A DNA stretch of 64,000 nucleotides from Rhodopseudomonas palustris (GTDB lineage Bacteria; Pseudomonadota; Alphaproteobacteria; Rhizobiales; Xanthobacteraceae). The position numbers and the translations under genes are program-made. The DNA lies in contig NZ_CP058907.1 in the NCBI RefSeq assembly GCF_013415845.1, forward strand, positions 1,488,001-1,552,000, written 5' to 3'. Below the pieces are notes generated by a model. It did not search any database. It saw only the letters and a program-made list of their open reading frames with translations, and was not told the DNA's origin. Positions 63,546 through 64,000 of the stretch are shown piece by piece; the first letter of the stretch is position 1; every line of letters begins with the position of its first letter.

Positions 63546-63798
63546 TGTGTGACCCTTTCACCCGCTTGGCGGGCGCCTTTCAAATTTGATTCGATGGCGG
63601 CGTTAGCCGGCGCATTATGGGCTGTTTTCCACAGCGGCGCCGCAAAAAATTGGCGCGTTAGTTATTCATCCGATTAGCACTTTGGTCAAAGGTAATTAGT
63701 TATGGTGTGTCCTGACGTGGAACGATCGTCGGGTGCGACAGCCTGCCGCGACCGGGCGATCGGGCGCTGATTATCCAGGATGATCGTACCGCAGAAAG

Positions 63799-64000
63799 TC
63801 AGCGCGCGAGGCGGCTTTCGGCTTCGGCAATCTTGGCGTTGCGGATGCGCTTGGCATCGCGGCTGGCCATGAACGGCATGCCGAGCTTGCGTGCCTTTAC
63901 CTGCACCGATGAGCGCGCGCGCTTCAGAGCGGCTGCCGCGCGCACCGCCGATGCGCCGCTGGCAATCAGCTCCTTCAACCGCTCGACCTGTTCGTCGTCC
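63799..64000 (-). CDS. Helix-turn-helix-like protein, 5'-truncated by window edge
   Basis: The last 66 codons of a minus-strand gene: DEQVERLKELIASGASAVRA then AAALKRARSSVQVKARKLGM and a basic tail ending ESRLAR. The helix-ASGAS-helix-RSSVQVKARKLG layout resembles the SANT/GcrA-like short HTH proteins of Rhizobiales that start with a W-rich helix. The N-terminus is beyond the window, so the family is only a suggestion. Confidence 0.6.
   Translation of the reverse strand, partial: DDEQVERLKELIASGASAVRAAAALKRARSSVQVKARKLGMPFMASRDAKRIRNAKIAEAESRLAR

Overview
The window is GC-rich, compactly organised DNA from an alphaproteobacterium. Its gene content points to a purple non-sulfur phototroph of the Rhodopseudomonas palustris / Bradyrhizobium type: an iron-only nitrogenase, DraT, norEFCBQD, Tat-exported peptide-type binding proteins and the palindromic intergenic repeats usual in that group. 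The genus is an inference from family resemblance, not from a search.

Left end (1-2080): minus-strand heavy-metal efflux genes (a CusB-like adaptor cut by the window edge, a FixH/YtkA-like protein and a His-rich exported protein), with a CsoR-like palindrome upstream. Divergent from these (2625-9400) is a sulfur module. It holds a family 2A encapsulin shell gene overlapping a cysteine desulfurase that carries a ~255-residue Pro/Ala-rich N-terminal extension (the cargo arrangement of sulfur-storing encapsulins), an EpsC-type serine acetyltransferase, and a complete methionine ABC importer metNIQ. A second MetQ-like protein paired with a PaaK-like CoA ligase lies convergent at 9758-11976.

Nitrogen fixation block (13106-24919): draT, then on the minus strand the iron-only nitrogenase operon anfHDGK-anfO followed by a gamma-glutamylcyclotransferase-like and a PNPOx-like flavoprotein gene. 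A canonical sigma-54 promoter precedes anfH, with palindromic and repeated sites upstream of it. The activator AnfA (GAFTSA instead of GAFTGA) follows, preceded by an exported protein of unknown function. The block ends with both subunits of the molybdenum storage protein (mosA, mosB). Mo storage, the Mo-independent nitrogenase, its activator and its ADP-ribosyl switch thus sit together.

Catabolic block (25212-37992): a GntR regulator with a 20-bp operator, divergent from a peptide/nickel-type ABC importer (2 ATPases, Tat-exported binding protein, 2 permeases), an acyl-CoA ligase, a single-chain biotin-dependent acyl-CoA carboxylase and a MaoC/hotdog hydratase. This is a self-contained uptake-activation-carboxylation-hydration route for an unidentified acid.

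Nitric oxide and miscellaneous block (37999-52349): norEFCBQD, a decayed formate/nitrite transporter gene, a DUF4424 protein, a COG0523 metallochaperone GTPase with a Zur-like box, ilvD, a class I glutaminase-like hydrolase and a ClC-type channel.

Right block (52363-62702): one minus-strand unit of an ABC importer (binding protein, two permeases, fused double ATPase), atzG-atzE-atzH-like genes, a GntR regulator and atzF (allophanate hydrolase). A canonical sigma-54 promoter with an NtrC-like site upstream suggests nitrogen-starvation scavenging of a carboxybiuret/allophanate-type compound. A mobile palindromic repeat sits in frame inside the fused ATPase gene, with a second copy just outside it. 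The window closes with a small membrane protein and a truncated HTH-like gene. No rRNA, tRNA, CRISPR array or insertion sequence was recognised.
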